Of a stretch of DNA of 64,000 bases, positions 26,083 to 38,733 are shown piece by piece. A program made the translations under genes and the position numbers. This stretch comes from Rhizophagus irregularis (lineage: Eukaryota; Glomeromycota; Glomeromycetes; Glomerales; Glomeraceae): the NCBI RefSeq assembly GCF_026210795.1, contig NC_089433.1, positions 5,357,001 through 5,421,000 on the forward strand, read 5' to 3'. The notes beneath the pieces are model-generated. The model did not search any database. It saw only the letters and a list, made by a program, of their open reading frames with translations, and was not told where the DNA came from. Positions within the stretch are counted from its first letter, which is position 1; each line of letters opens with the position of its first letter.

Positions 26083-28330
26083 AAAAACGTTAGTTTCGCT
26101 ATTTTTTTTTTTTTTTTTTTAAGGTTCAACTCATATATTTATTAATTTTAGAATAAAGATACAAAACGCGAGTTACAAAAATAAAGCTCTAGCTAACTAG
26201 TTACTAAATAGTTGTGGGGGGATAAGAATTAATTGCTCTACGAGACGATCTAAATCCCACTGCCGACCCATAAACAACTTTCACCCATCTACCTGATGGA
26301 CTACTGGAAGACGTATCAACCTTAATAGCGTTTATAAACTACACTAACACCTACTGCACCTTTAATTAACTACACTACTACTAATAAATTAAAAATTCTA
26401 TAAACATAATAACAAAGAGCTACGCTATTATAGTACACAACAATTATAGTAATCAATTATTTTTCCTCCATATCTAATGTAATTAACTAATCCTTCTGTA
26501 TCATTATATTTTTTATCTGTAGGAGGTTTTTTTGTTGTTATACATTTTTCTTTACCATATTGTTCTTTTAAAACATTTTTTGTAAGTCCTAATGCGATAT
26601 TAATTTCATGATAGACAGAACATCGTTCATTCCAAAAATCTCTAATTAAATCGAAAGAAATTTTCCGGAAATTATATAAAATTTCCTTTGTTTTTTTATA
26701 ATTTTTTAATTTTCCATTAATAAATTTACATAAACTTAAAGGAATTATTCCTTTTATTATATCAATACTTGTAAAAAAATCTTCTCTAATTGAATTATCC
26801 CAAATAAAAGGTAAATCTGGCAAATCAATATCTTCTACATATAATGCTTGATTTTCTATTTGATCATTAATACTATCAATTAAAATTTGTTTTATCTGTT
26901 GAATTAATATAAAATTGTCTTCTGATCTTTGGTTACATGTCCAAACATGATTAAATTCTTCTTTTCTATATTACATATTGGACAAAAACGATCTTTAAAA
27001 ATTGAAAAACATGATTTTTTAATATGTTCTATTGTAGGTATTTCTTCAATAAGAAATTGAATCTTTTTTCGCTTTAACTTAGATTCATAAAAATCTGTAT
27101 GCATAGTACCTTGATCTCCTTGTAGCAGATAAAATGTAATTTCCCAATCTACTTGTAGTTTTCGATATTTATAATTTCGATTAAGATTTAAAAATTGTTC
27201 CAGATTAAAAATATTTGTATATATTTTTAAAAATTTTCTTAAACTTAATTCTATTGGTACACCATTCCAATTAGGAAAAAATTTAATTAATGATAGTGAC
27301 GTTGTTTTAATATTGATTCCTAAATGTTGTATGTAATTATATTTATCTTTCAAATGTTGATTAAATATCGAAAAATTAAGATCATTTTCCTGAACAAGTA
27401 AGATATTAACATCTAATGATAATGTTTTAACAATTTCAAAAATTATAATCCACATATAATTATGGTGTTTTAATTTAAAAATTTGTCGACTTGTTAATGA
27501 AAAAAAATTATTAATTCTATAATTATTATATGTTTCTATTAACGATTTATCTTTTGTAAGAATAGTTATTCTACTATTATCTGGTAATATAATTATAGAA
27601 CATAATAGTGCTAAAATTGATCTAATATAAATGTCGAATTCAAATCAAATGTACTAAAACCAAAAATTGATTCAGCTTTATCTGTGCCTATGTTTTTTGC
27701 TGATCCATCTATATAAGTTAAAAATTGTTTAACGATAGTATTAATCTTTGAGAATATAATAAATCTGATTTATTTAAAGATAGATCTATATATTTATCAA
27801 TTATATTAACATTTTGATTCTGAAAATTCATTATAAACCTTGAGTCCATAACTTTGATAATATTGTGGATTTAAATTTAATTGTTGATTTATTTCCATTA
27901 TCTGAAAAATATCTACGTATTGAGTTTTTGGTAGAACTAATGTTTTATTTTTTTCAAATTTATCTGTAAAATTTTTTGTTTTTTCTCCTACTAAAAACAT
28001 ATTAGATGTTTTAAGCTTTAATAACCATTTTTTTGATTCACGAGTATCATTTGCAAAATTACAACCAGAACAAGTTTGAACTTCCATATAAATACTTTGT
28101 TTATCACTTGTAACAATATAATGTCTAATAATATATTCTTCTCCCTTTTTTTCTTCATCAAAAATTCTTCCTATTTGTAATCCATTATTCCAAAACATTA
28201 TAAATTGTTTTTTCTTAGATTCATTTGGCGAAATTAATTCGTAACCTTTTAAATTATTAATTATATTACTTTACCGATAACGTGGTTTCAATAAATTCGT
28301 ATATTTATCTAAAAACGTTAATTTCGCTAT
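26083..28330 (-). mobile_element. 5'-truncated LINE with poly(A) tail and 20-bp target duplication
   Basis: The insertion lies on the minus strand. Its poly(A) tail appears as about 20 T at 26102-26122. The flanking direct repeat AAAAACGTTA-[GA]-TTTCGCTAT is at 26083-26102 and 28311-28330 (19 of 20 bases match), as expected from target-primed reverse transcription. Inside, minus-strand frames encode the C-terminal part of a Rhizophagus-type LINE polyprotein: 27806-28253 (post-RT region), a D-G-S RNase H start near 27705, RNase H continuation 26904-27560 with a CPICN zinc motif, and a C-terminal region at 26428-26960. The reverse-transcriptase core is absent, so the copy is dead on arrival. 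Confidence 0.85.
26428..28253 (-). pseudogene. LINE ORF fragment: RNase H and C-terminal region, frameshifted
   Basis: Three minus-strand segments belong to one former ORF: 28253-27806, about 27730-26962, and about 26961-26428. A single-base shift near 26962, in an A/G run just after the CPICN motif, separates the RNase H frame from the C-terminal frame (WNERCSVYHEIN). Another break separates the upstream segment from the RNase H D-G-S motif, with a stop near 27630. The likely former role is the 3' half of a LINE endonuclease/RT/RNase H polyprotein. The identity rests on the D-G-S RNase H motif, the zinc knuckle-like cysteines and my memory of similar Rhizophagus repeats. Confidence 0.7.
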
Positions 28331-29473
28331 ACTAACATTATATAAAATTAGTTGAGACTTTTTCATCCAAATTTGGACTTATGGTTAGATTAAATGCAAA
28401 ATCTAATCCATAAAAATGCACAAATTTTCACAAATTTTCATTTTAACAATGATTGTCAATGATCTAATGCATTCCAGGATATGATCAACATTTCGGTACA
28501 AAAAAATCTATCGAATTATTTGATATGAGGGTTAACTATGGCACATTCATACAATCATACCATAAAATTTTCCTTGAAAAATACAATCTAGATTTTTCTG
28601 ATAGGATTTTACCATTGGGTTATCTTCTGAATCATCATCACTAGGCAGTTTCATCATCATATCTATGCATGTATAAGAATAAATAAATTTATGGCAATGA
28701 TCACACGTTAAAAAATTTAAAATTTAATTTTTTACCAAAATCAGCATTTTCTTTTGTTCACAATTATCGACATAACCATTATCAATACTTGAAGGAGAAT
28801 CTGTGGAATCTTGCTTTCTACCTGAACATCAATCTTTCCACATCAATCTGTCCACATCCACTTAACTTTGCTATTGCCAATTTCACATGAAAAAGTATGA
28901 GAAGACCATATTATTCAAAATTGTAATCTATTTTTGAAACCGAAGACTTCAAAACTTACTGTCCGGTGGCGGCGTAACCAAATGCTCTAGTTGGTGATTT
29001 AAATTGAAAAGTCGAAGCCGATACCTAAAAAAAGAAATATAAAAAAATATTAATAATAATATTTCTTTTTTTTAAAAAAAAAAGTTTCTAAAGTTCGAAC
29101 GAAACTTTTGAAACTTACCGATACCTAAAAAAGAGAAAAAAAATATTAGAAAAATTTGGTTTTTTAAAAAACAAAGTTTCGAAAAAACGAAAATTTTGAA
29201 ACTTACCGATCCAAAGTGAAGGGTCAAAGCCGATACTTAAAAAAAAGTGAAAAAAAAGCATTAGAAAAAATTATTCAATTATTCTTTGCATTGAGGAGGT
29301 CACCGTCAGATGACAGTCGTGATAGTCTCCCCATTTTTATTGCACTTCCAGTATCATCCGTCGTCTGATGACAGGCACGAACGTGTGGGATACCCGCCAG
29401 GAGGCAGGATTATGTACGTTGAGGAGGTCACTGTCAGATGACAGTCGTGAATCGTGATGGTCTCCCCATTTTT
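28331..29473. repeat. Spacer with two repeat families
   Basis: Three spaced copies of CCGATACCTAAAAAA or close variants lie at about 29015, 29110 and 29230. A roughly 50-bp direct repeat (GTTGAGGAGGTCAC-[CT]-GTCAGATGACAG, ending TCTCCCCATTTTT) is at 29290-29338 and 29419-29472; each copy has the self-complementary core CTGTCAGATGACAG. The second copy abuts and terminates the helicase relic. Confidence 0.7.
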
Positions 29474-30758
29474 TTGCTTTTAAGAAATCCGATAGAACTA
29501 ATTTTATTACCAGAACAATTACGAACTAATGAAATGATAACTATTTTTGTTTCTTCACCCTGAAAGTTATCAACAGTCCTTAAAGTAACTCGTTGATTTA
29601 ATGGTTTTGAAGTATTATTTTCTTCTCTCTCCATATAAGCAATATTTTCTGCATCTCTCTCATCAATTTCAATGGAAAATGATTTAGATAAAGCATCCTT
29701 GATTTTGATCAATTGTCCTGAATAAGGAGTAAGCACTGCTATATCTTCATATTTAGTATATCCATTTTTAACAAAATATTTAACCATTTCTACAACCATT
29801 TTAACTTCATGCATATTTACATGAGATTGTATCCCAGAATCACCAAAACTATCTTCTGGGTGATTATAATCAATAAAATATACTTTATGCTGAGCTCCAC
29901 ATATATTTGGATATTTAGCAGTGTTTTTTCCATCTATTAAATCTTCATAAATTGTACGTCTGATTAAATCAGAAATTTCATTTCTCATACGTCTCTGAAT
30001 TAACAGTCGAGTTCTTTCAATTGTAATTGCATTATTACCATCAACAAATCTTTCAAATAATGATTTATCTAATTGATAATATTCTCCTATTTGTAATTCC
30101 ATACTAAGAGAATATGTTGAAACATTAGGTCGAAGTTGATTGTGATCCCCTATTAATATTAAATGTTGAGTAGAAGGAGTTAACGCACTAAGAATATGAG
30201 CTTCTAAACTTCACCAGCTTCTTCACAAATAATGATTTTAAGATCAATATATCTAATTAAATTTTGTAATTTAGCAGCACCACTTGTTGTCATACTAATA
30301 ACATCACTATTTGATAATATTTAACGACGCGCTTCATCATAAATATCATTCAACTCTTGACGACATCCTTCATGCACAGTTTGTAAATTCAATAATATTT
30401 CTTCATCAAGTTCTGCATGCCAATAATCATGAAGTATTTGTCATTCTTTTTTTGATATTTTCCAAATTGGACAATCCTCTAATAATTCATTCAAAAAACG
30501 ATCAGAGTGTGATTTTTCATAATTTTTTACAAATTGTAATTCTTCATTGATAAATTCATCATCATCTGAATCCGTTTTTTCATTATTTAACCAATGATCT
30601 TTTCTCTCTTCGATCTTTCTAATATCTTCTCCAATCAACCATTTTTCAAATTCGTGCATCTTCCTTCCTTGAACCTTAATAAATTTATTCTGAGATTCTT
30701 CAGTTTTTTTCTTTATTACTATCTTGAAAGCCTTTATCATCAGTTTGTTCGTCATCAC
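29473..30758 (-). pseudogene. ZNFX1/NFX1-like SF1 RNA helicase relic
   Basis: The minus-strand frames 30758-30441, 30440-30210 and 30205-29473 together give the C-terminal half of an Upf1/ZNFX1-type helicase. Visible motifs: VISMTTSGAA, the DEAD-equivalent IICEEAGEV (motif II), LILIGDHNQLRP (motif III), an ERTRLLIQRRMR stretch (motif IV) and TVDNFQGEE (motif V). Damage: TGA at 30441-30443, TAA at 30321-30323, a one-base shift near 30208, and truncation right after SSIGFLKS where a 50-bp repeat replaces motif VI. Walker A and the N-terminal half are missing. ZNFX1-like helicases act in RNA-silencing complexes in animals and fission yeast; this copy cannot be functional. Confidence 0.8.
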
Positions 30759-30799
30759 CGAATAAGAAAACTATATTTTTTTTCACAAAGCTTTTGACC

Positions 30800-33700
30800 A
30801 GTCGAATTCTTAATAATAATATATTATTAATCTAGATTTACTGTATTTTTATCTATAATTTGTAAAATTTTCCCTAAAATATACAATAAGGGATAAACTA
30901 ATCCTGGACGTATGATATACATCCCCGAAATTAACTAAAATAGGATTTTAGAATCCAATTTAGTAACACAAACATGCGCGCATTTTTTTTCTGAATTATT
31001 ATTTACAAATGATTTTTATGCCTTTACATTTGACAGCCACCAAAAATGGTAAAAGCCTGATTTTAAATTTTATTGTTTAACGACAAAAAAAAAAGAATTT
31101 TTTTTTATACATATATAGAATTTTTTTAAAAATATATGCATTTGTGTATATATATGTATTTTTTTTCAGAAGCTTGGCACTGAACTAGAATAAAAAATCA
31201 GCTTAACTTTTTTTTTAGTTTGGCCTATTTCTGAAATTTTCCAAAGATCAAAATTCTTTTATTGTTTGGCATTGTCCAGTTATTATGAGAACAATTATGT
31301 GAATAATTTATTATTATCACGTGATTACGATGATTACAGGTTACAATATACTTATACTATAGGCGTAAATAATAAAATTGTTGTTTTTCTTAACAAGATC
31401 TTTTTTTAATATTGTTCACACACCTCAACTTCAAAATTTCCTAGAAAAATTGATGCATAATTTACGAAAAAAGTATGTGAACGTTCTCTATTGAAACAAT
31501 AAGAACCAATTTAATTTCTTGAAGTGGAATTCTCTTTGTTGCATTTCTTTCCGCTCATGCCATTCCACAGGTCCCTATAAATTAACATTTCTTGTGGGAC
31601 ATCTATAAATTAAAAGGGATGGTTAGCTTTTGCTAAGTACTCTACTTAAAAATTTCGTCCCGCCATCTGGTAGGTGACGTGAGGCAGTATCCTTCTAAAG
31701 TATCAAGTAACATAATGAAGCAGTCCGGATCTTCTTCCTATATATTAGTGTCGATATTTTCACCGTCCGTTCCTGAAAACTGCACAATAAAAGGTATAGC
31801 TACAAGTATCTGTTTGAAAGAACTTACAAAAACACAGCTTTAGGTTATTGTGTCCTTTCGCTGACATCTCTCCTGGACACACAAAGATTTGTTATCATCC
31901 AGAAATTTTGAAAACAGAGAAGGACGTTCACAGTAAAACTGTGGCCACGAAGCGCTTCCAGTTCTCTGAATCCAAAAGTCCTCAATGAAAACAAATCATT
32001 GCATGAAAGAAGTTGAGGAAGGCACATAACTATTCCTCATTGCGGAACAGTAGACCTCAACACTGAGAAGATCTTATCCGTATCTCTCAGCCAGGTCCGT
32101 CAGTTAACAGAGTTATCATAGTTAGACCTGCCAGCTCGCAAGGTTGCCATAACTTCCTTGATCATTGCATCCACTTGTTCACCTTCACCAGAAAGAGGCA
32201 GGCAAAGCCCACTCTCTTTAGCTTTACGAAAAATGGTTCGACATACCTCTATATTAGATAAAAATGGAGGTCCGGAAGAGGGATGACGAGAAATAATGTG
32301 ACGTTGCAGTCGTTGCACCAGTTATTAGAAGTCACGTGATTCCGCGTAAAGTTTTTTCCGATAACAAATTGTTTTTCGGGTGCCAACGAGTGCTAAAGGT
32401 TTGTTGAATGGGTTCTTGAGACAAACTACCATATCTTCAAGACGGTGAATTTGAACCTGATGACTTATATTCAGGTACCTTAACCAAGGCTTCACTTTTA
32501 AAGTTAAAGATATAACCTTGAGGTGGGTTCTCGTACGATGGGCTCCAGTCATCTATTTGCAACTCTTTAAAGCCGTTAAACCCGAGATAATTCTTTCTAT
32601 TTTAAAGTCAGGAAAGAAGAGATAAAATTCAATTATTTATTTATTTATTTATTTTGAGGAGTATAATACAAAATTTATAAAATGGTTCTTGATAATTACG
32701 AAAATTATTGGTTTAATTTCTTCAAGAGCGCTAAAGTGAACATCATAAACTTTCGGGTTTGGAGTTAGCGTCATCTTTTTTTTGTTAGGAGGGTTTAGAA
32801 CTCGGAAACAACATTTCCTATCTGTATTTTTTGTTAGGAGAGTTTAAACTCGGAAACAACAGACAGTTGTTTCCCGTCTGTTAGAAGCTTTTTTTGTAAG
32901 AGTTTTTTTATTAGGTAGTGTCTTTTTTGTTAGGAAGGTGTCCCCTTTTTATATTATTTTTCTTATCACGCGATATGTCTACATGTGAGAGTTTGATATA
33001 TGAGTCATCTTTACTCTGATTTAGAGAAATTAGATATCATATGACTCTGACGAAGGTGATCTCGATAAAAAAAACTATTGCGTCTTGCGTCACGTAGTAA
33101 GTTTGTTTTTTTTAAAAAAAAGTAAAAAAAAAATAGTTTAAACAATAATCATTTTTGCCTTAAATAATTTTAAATAAAGCGGAGAGTCAAATATGGACTG
33201 CTTAGAAATACAAATATGCATGATGATCGCATGATCAATATAATCAATAGCAAAAATTTAATGTAAGAAAGTTTATTATCAAAATATAGAGGTTGGGAAC
33301 AACCAAATAAATAAAAACAATAATAATGCGAATAGTAACTAAGTCTTTTTTTTTATTAGTGTTAATAATTAATAATTCATAAGTAATAAAAAAAAATTCA
33401 ACGAAATTTTGGATGACGTCACCCAACAAAGAATTTTAGTTTGAAAAAAAAAAATCCATAAAAATTTCAGAAAAAAATTTCGGTCTATTACAACCTATCG
33501 TAAATAATTTAGGATAGAACTATAAAAAAAAAAAATTTTTTTCTCATAATTAGTCATTTATAAATTAATTTAGATCGTTAGATATTCGGTTGCAGAAAAA
33601 TGAATATTAGAAATTTTATATATAATATTTTTATATTGGGTATAAATAGGTTAAGTATTTACACTGATAAGAGTTATAGGATTTTTTTATGTCATGTATT

Positions 33701-34295
33701 TAGTGTAGATACTTTATTGATGCGATGTAAATTTTTATGATTAATCGATTTTTCGATTATCATAATACGCACCTGTACGTATTATATGTAAAATATTCTA
33801 TTTTTACTTTACTTTGGATAAATTTATACTTAGTTTTTTTATTCATATGAATAATTATATTTAACTTTTAACAACCTATAATTATACCACTGATTTTATC
33901 ATTATTACTGTATATACTACATAAATTGAATGATTTCCTGCCAAGATGGAAAGAGGATAAAATTATTACCGTATTGAAAAGCTTGAGGCTAATAAAAAGA
34001 ATCGACATGTAAATATAATAAGCTTCGAAAATATATTATGTTATGGACACGAGTTTTCACTTGTTAAAGTTTAAAAACATAAATAAGTACAAATGATGCG
34101 CTATAATTATAACGAAAAACACATTTTGTAATTGAACATAATTTGTTAGTCCAAACTTATTTTAATATGCCTCATTCACTACGAATATTGTAAATCATAA
34201 ATATAATTATTACTAAAACATTATACAATGAATTGAACATCTACAAGGAAAAAAATAAAATAATAAGAAGTATTTATTTGTAATAAGGTTTAATA
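30800..34295. other. Intergenic region with an unidentified coding relic
   Basis: The part 31540-32600 is richer in G+C and has minus-strand frames that look once-coding, for example FNGFKELQIDDWSPSYENP near 32560, and SNIEVCRTIFRKAKESGLCL at 32100-32260. The frames shift and stop, and I do not recognise the family. A hairpin GGAAACAAC...GTTGTTTCC lies at about 32850-32872, inside a duplicated TTTTTGTTAGGAG...CTCGGAAACAACA segment (about 32778-32813 and 32826-32861). An ATTT microsatellite is at 32632-32654. Confidence 0.45.
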
Positions 34296-36185
34296 TTAAT
34301 CTTTCTTATTATATGTATAACAAATATTCAAGAGAGTATGTGTTTTATGTGTATGAGCATATGGTATGAATGAAAAATCACCAATATTTAAGTCCTGATC
34401 TTTGAAAAAATAATTTTGCCAATTCTCCTTCACCATCATCATCGCTGATATATCACCAATATTATACGGATGTGATATAACATTGGTATATTGGAAATAT
34501 CCAGATGGGTCTACAACCTTTTCAGCCATCGAAATCTTCTTTTGTGCATCAATCAACATCCCGTGACGAACCCTACCATCATATTCCATGATATGCGCAC
34601 CAAATACCTCCTTAAACCAATCGATCGATGTCATTATGTGAATTGTATCATTTCCTGAACAGGCGCGAAGCATCTTATGAAAATCGTGCACATAAAAGTA
34701 ATCGCAAATATTACTCCAAGACATTATCCATGGATCTAATTGACGAATGGAGACAAGCAATGCAGAATTATCATTGGTAACAGGTTGAAAATGTAGATAA
34801 ATTTCAATCTTTCCAGCTTGTCCCTCAAGTGGTGATAACCAATTGCAAACTTTTATAATCGCATTTTCAAGGAAGTTGTAAATTGCATTCAAAAAGCTGA
34901 TTTCTTTACGTTGATTCTTAGATAAAATGGTGTCCATTGGCATCATTTGGAGCATGAATTCATTTGAAGAATGTGGTAAAATTCCGTTATTACAATTGAA
35001 CATTGTAATGCTTGCGATTAGATTTTTTGGTGGTTGATCATCCATAAGGGGGAACTCACCAGTAAGAATATGACGTGCAACTTGTACACGATCTCGTGGC
35101 TCAACAAGATTAGCAACAATAAAAAATACATTATCTTCTGAAATAAAAGTTTTTGTCCAGAGTTTATGCGCTTCTTGGTGAGATTTTGGTGATCTGATAG
35201 ACTTATTCCAATGAGAGATTAGAGATCTGACTTTTGGATGAAGCTCCTTTTTTGTTGGGTTAGGTGGACCATCATTAGGTGCATCTCCGAATTGTAAGAC
35301 ACTTTTGACGGCCTTCTCAAAGTATTTTAAAGTCTCCATTGTCCATACAGAAGAGAACCACACTTCTATTATTGATCGAATTGGAACTTTTTTCACCATC
35401 ATTTCTTTAATCACATTAGTTTTTGCTACCGCATAAACAGATCCTTCATACCCAATGAATTTATTTGGTTGTTCAATAAAATTCATATTCTGAGTAATTT
35501 CAGCTTGTAAAAGTAAATCCAAATCTACAAAACCGACAGCAATATGAACCTTGCCTTGGTCATATGTTAAACTTAGCTTTGACATGCTACTAAAGCTTTG
35601 AGCGGCCACATCTTTACCCCCTAGATATTGAGATTTCATTTTTCCGGTAAAAATATCACCAATTTTTCTTGGAGTTGTGAGAAAATTTATGAGAACTTCA
35701 GAAAATTCATTCCATCTATTCATAATATATTTCGGGTCAGGTTCGTCAGGATCATGGTCTATGAATCTTCCGATAAGTTGAAGATATTCTATTGATGATT
35801 GAGCAGAATTAAGGAATTGAATATGCATCTTTTCATGTGGATATTTAATGGCATATTCTTGTTCAAAATCAGGTACATTGAAATTTTCTACAACATCATC
35901 AGAGATCAAATCCGATATAAATTCACGCATTTCAGATGAAGATGAACTTGTTGGTATGATGAGCTCGGTTCCAACTGTTCCACACACCTTTCTATGCTCT
36001 TTCCAGTCTTTTTTCTGACATTTTTTAGAACAATAATATATTTGATTACAATTTGTACATTTGTTCTTGGAAGGTTTCAAGCATACGTTACATATATTTT
36101 TCACAGGAACTTTATTAAGTTTTCCACTTTTAAAATAGTATATAAAGAAAAAAAGGAAGAAAAGTGAAAACAAAATGAACATCAT
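34296..36185 (-). CDS. MYND-type zinc-finger protein with N-terminal TM segment
   Basis: A single uninterrupted frame of 629 aa. Residues 2-18 are strongly hydrophobic and Phe-rich and could be a signal anchor. A MYND finger follows, with ligands C32, C35, C43, C46, C52, C56, H64, C68. The remaining 550 residues are well-behaved globular sequence without another domain I can name with certainty; it may match a DUF found with MYND fingers in fungi. MYND fingers bind proline-rich peptides in partner proteins. No intron is apparent, which contrasts with its neighbours. An in-frame ATG at codon 2 is an alternative start. The combination of a membrane anchor with a MYND domain is uncommon, and the true start could lie downstream of the hydrophobic segment. 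Confidence 0.85.
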   Translation of the reverse strand: MMFILFSLFFLFFFIYYFKSGKLNKVPVKNICNVCLKPSKNKCTNCNQIYYCSKKCQKKDWKEHRKVCGTVGTELIIPTSSSSSEMREFISDLISDDVVENFNVPDFEQEYAIKYPHEKMHIQFLNSAQSSIEYLQLIGRFIDHDPDEPDPKYIMNRWNEFSEVLINFLTTPRKIGDIFTGKMKSQYLGGKDVAAQSFSSMSKLSLTYDQGKVHIAVGFVDLDLLLQAEITQNMNFIEQPNKFIGYEGSVYAVAKTNVIKEMMVKKVPIRSIIEVWFSSVWTMETLKYFEKAVKSVLQFGDAPNDGPPNPTKKELHPKVRSLISHWNKSIRSPKSHQEAHKLWTKTFISEDNVFFIVANLVEPRDRVQVARHILTGEFPLMDDQPPKNLIASITMFNCNNGILPHSSNEFMLQMMPMDTILSKNQRKEISFLNAIYNFLENAIIKVCNWLSPLEGQAGKIEIYLHFQPVTNDNSALLVSIRQLDPWIMSWSNICDYFYVHDFHKMLRACSGNDTIHIMTSIDWFKEVFGAHIMEYDGRVRHGMLIDAQKKISMAEKVVDPSGYFQYTNVISHPYNIGDISAMMMVKENWQNYFFKDQDLNIGDFSFIPYAHTHKTHTLLNICYTYNKKD

Positions 36186-37536
36186 GTCTGATTTATAAGC
36201 AAAATAAACAAATTAATTGAGCTTAAATAACACTGTATGTTACACATCCATACAAGCTCAAAAAAAAAAAAAGACCAGTTAATAACTGGTTTATAAGTAA
36301 TATTAGGACAAATTAAATTGATCATTTTTAAAAAAAGTTTAACCGGGAAATTATTAACATATTTAATTGATATATAGGGTATATTGTATAGGTTTTGCCA
36401 TAAAAATCGCTTTATTGTTTCCGAGATAGGAAATTTTATTGGACCATAGAACTATGGACTAACTTTATTGGTCACGTAAATAGGAGTAATTAGGCAATAA
36501 AAAGTACTTTCAAGGTAGAAAAAAGGTATTATTCAAATACTTGATTCGGCACAAAAAACACGCTATTTTTATAATTTTATTTCTATGTATACTAACACAC
36601 TATTTTCATAATATTTTGAATATTCGTTTAATAATGCATTTTTTTACGATCACCGATCACGTGATATTGCAATATACAAAATTTAAACGGCACGATTTCA
36701 TAAATTATAAAATGTATGAATAAGATATATTGTAAACAAAATCAATATATAATATAACCGTTATTTCGATTAGATAATCTTGCATAAAATGAAAATGAAT
36801 TTATCTATTATATAATTTGATCAAAATTTAAGAAGTTTTAAGCAATTCAATACCGATATACATACTGTATTTGTTTTTTTTAAAAAAAAATCCTAATATA
36901 TAATAAATCCGACATGATTTTACCTATTAGCGATAGTCGATAGATTTAAAATATGATGTCGATTGTATTTAGCTGTAAAATCTTACTTGCTACATTTTCT
37001 TTATAGATCCAATTTATAAATTTAGAAAAGTTTTAAATTAAATAATATTGTACTCTCAAATATGCACAAAATTTTTAGGAAATATGCAAAAAAAACATTA
37101 ATGTTAAAATTAAATATTAATATAACCATTTGTTTATTGTCATTCTATTGGAACGAAAATATTTATTATTTACAGTACATGCGTATAATTTTTTATTTCT
37201 AGTTCGTACAAATTCTCGACTAGCGATCATCCATACAGTACATGGCTTAGACATCGTGAATTTCATGAGATTTCACAGTTAAATGCAGCAATTATGTAAT
37301 GTGTATTTATAATATTCATAATGTACTATATAATTATTATGAATAATATGCAGCAAATATCCGCTACATCAAAATAACCGTAAATTTATTGAATCAAGAA
37401 TTCTGTTAATGAATAAAATACAAAAAAAAGAAATTAACATGTATGAAAAAACCATACATCAGTGACTCATTTAGCAGATAATAAATAACTACTTTACGTC
37501 CGTGCGACTATCGCTAGTGTAAATTCGTGAAAGTTA
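36186..37536. other. Intergenic spacer
   Basis: AT-rich sequence without gene signals. The word ACAGTACATG occurs here at about 37174 and 37234, and also near 15986 and 16411. Confidence 0.4.
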
Positions 37537-38399
37537 TATTTATCGCTGTTTCAAATTAGTGCGAGTGTGCGACCCCCTGTATGTCATCCCTTAAGGAAAT
37601 CGGTTTTCACAAATCTGGAAATTCCTGAATTTCCTGGATAAATAAGTAGAGAAGGGTCAATTATTAGCGATCTCCGAAGGAATTCCTACAAAAATTCAAA
37701 TATTTTCCTATGTGCGAGTTTTAAAATTGTGTATCACTCATATAAGTGTTCCGAAAGGGTCGGGTCAAACCCGGGTTGTTGACCCGACTCGTATTTAGGG
37801 GTCGGGTTGGGGTCGCATGATTTGATGACCCGACCCGTAGATTCGTGTTATACCTTTATTTTGATTTTTTGACCCGGCGACCCGAATCTTTTTATTATAT
37901 TTTTAACTAAAAATTTAAATTTTTTTATATTACAGCTGTTTTCATAAGACCTGGGACAAAATAAAATTTTCAAATCAAACTATCAAATCAGGATCACGTG
38001 CCCAGCTAAAAATACCATCGGCGAATCGGGTTCAAAAATTTAGTTTGTCCCAGGTCTTATGAAAACAGCTGTAAATACAACTTGACGGGTCGAACCCGGG
38101 TTATCCGAGTCAGACTATAATCAGGTCAAGTCGAATCCGAGTCGTTACTTTTACACTCGGGTCGAGTTCTAATACACCTCAAAATCCGACCCGACTCGAC
38201 CCCTTCGGAACACTAAGTGAGTGTGTCATATTTTCAAGTGAATCTACTTAAATAACTGAAATTTCCCAAGATTTCCTCTGGTAATCACACGCTTCTCTGC
38301 ATAGTTATTCAAGAAAATTCCAGATTCTCCAGATTGTGTAAACAGTGGATGACGCACAGGGGTCGCACTACGCACTAATTTGAAAACAGCGATAAATAA
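37537..38399. mobile_element. Three nested inverted-repeat elements
   Basis: Outer element: arms start TTTATCGCTGTTT and contain CAAATTAGTGCG and GCGACCCC (37539-37590 against 38343-38397). The arms stay alignable inward for well over 100 bp. Middle element: GTGTTCCGAA...TTCGGAACAC, about 37747-38212, flanked on both sides by TAA, as a PIF/Harbinger-type target duplication would be. Inner element: TA-CAGCTGTTTTCATAAG...and its complement, about 37930-38073, flanked by TA as in Tc1/mariner. No coding sequence inside. GGGTCGGGTC-type repeats fill the middle element. Confidence 0.75.
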
Positions 38400-38733
38400 A
38401 TTTTCTTCTTTTATTTTATAACAATGAAATTGGCTAAATTAAAAAGTGTATTTGAAAACATCATCACTTTTTGTTAAAAAACACAATATAATATTTCACA
38501 ATAATTAATTGTAACGATTAAATATTTTTTAAGAAAAAACGAAAAGTCCCAGATTATCAATTTTGAGGTGATACAAAAAATAGTAAACTATTTTTATCAT
38601 GGGATAAAGTTTTATTTGTTGGCTACAATTGGCACATGATTGAATGACACCATTAAATATGAATACAATTGCGTAATTAAACAATTGATTCAATCTGATC
38701 CCTTACAAATTTTTTTCGTTATAAACATAAAAC

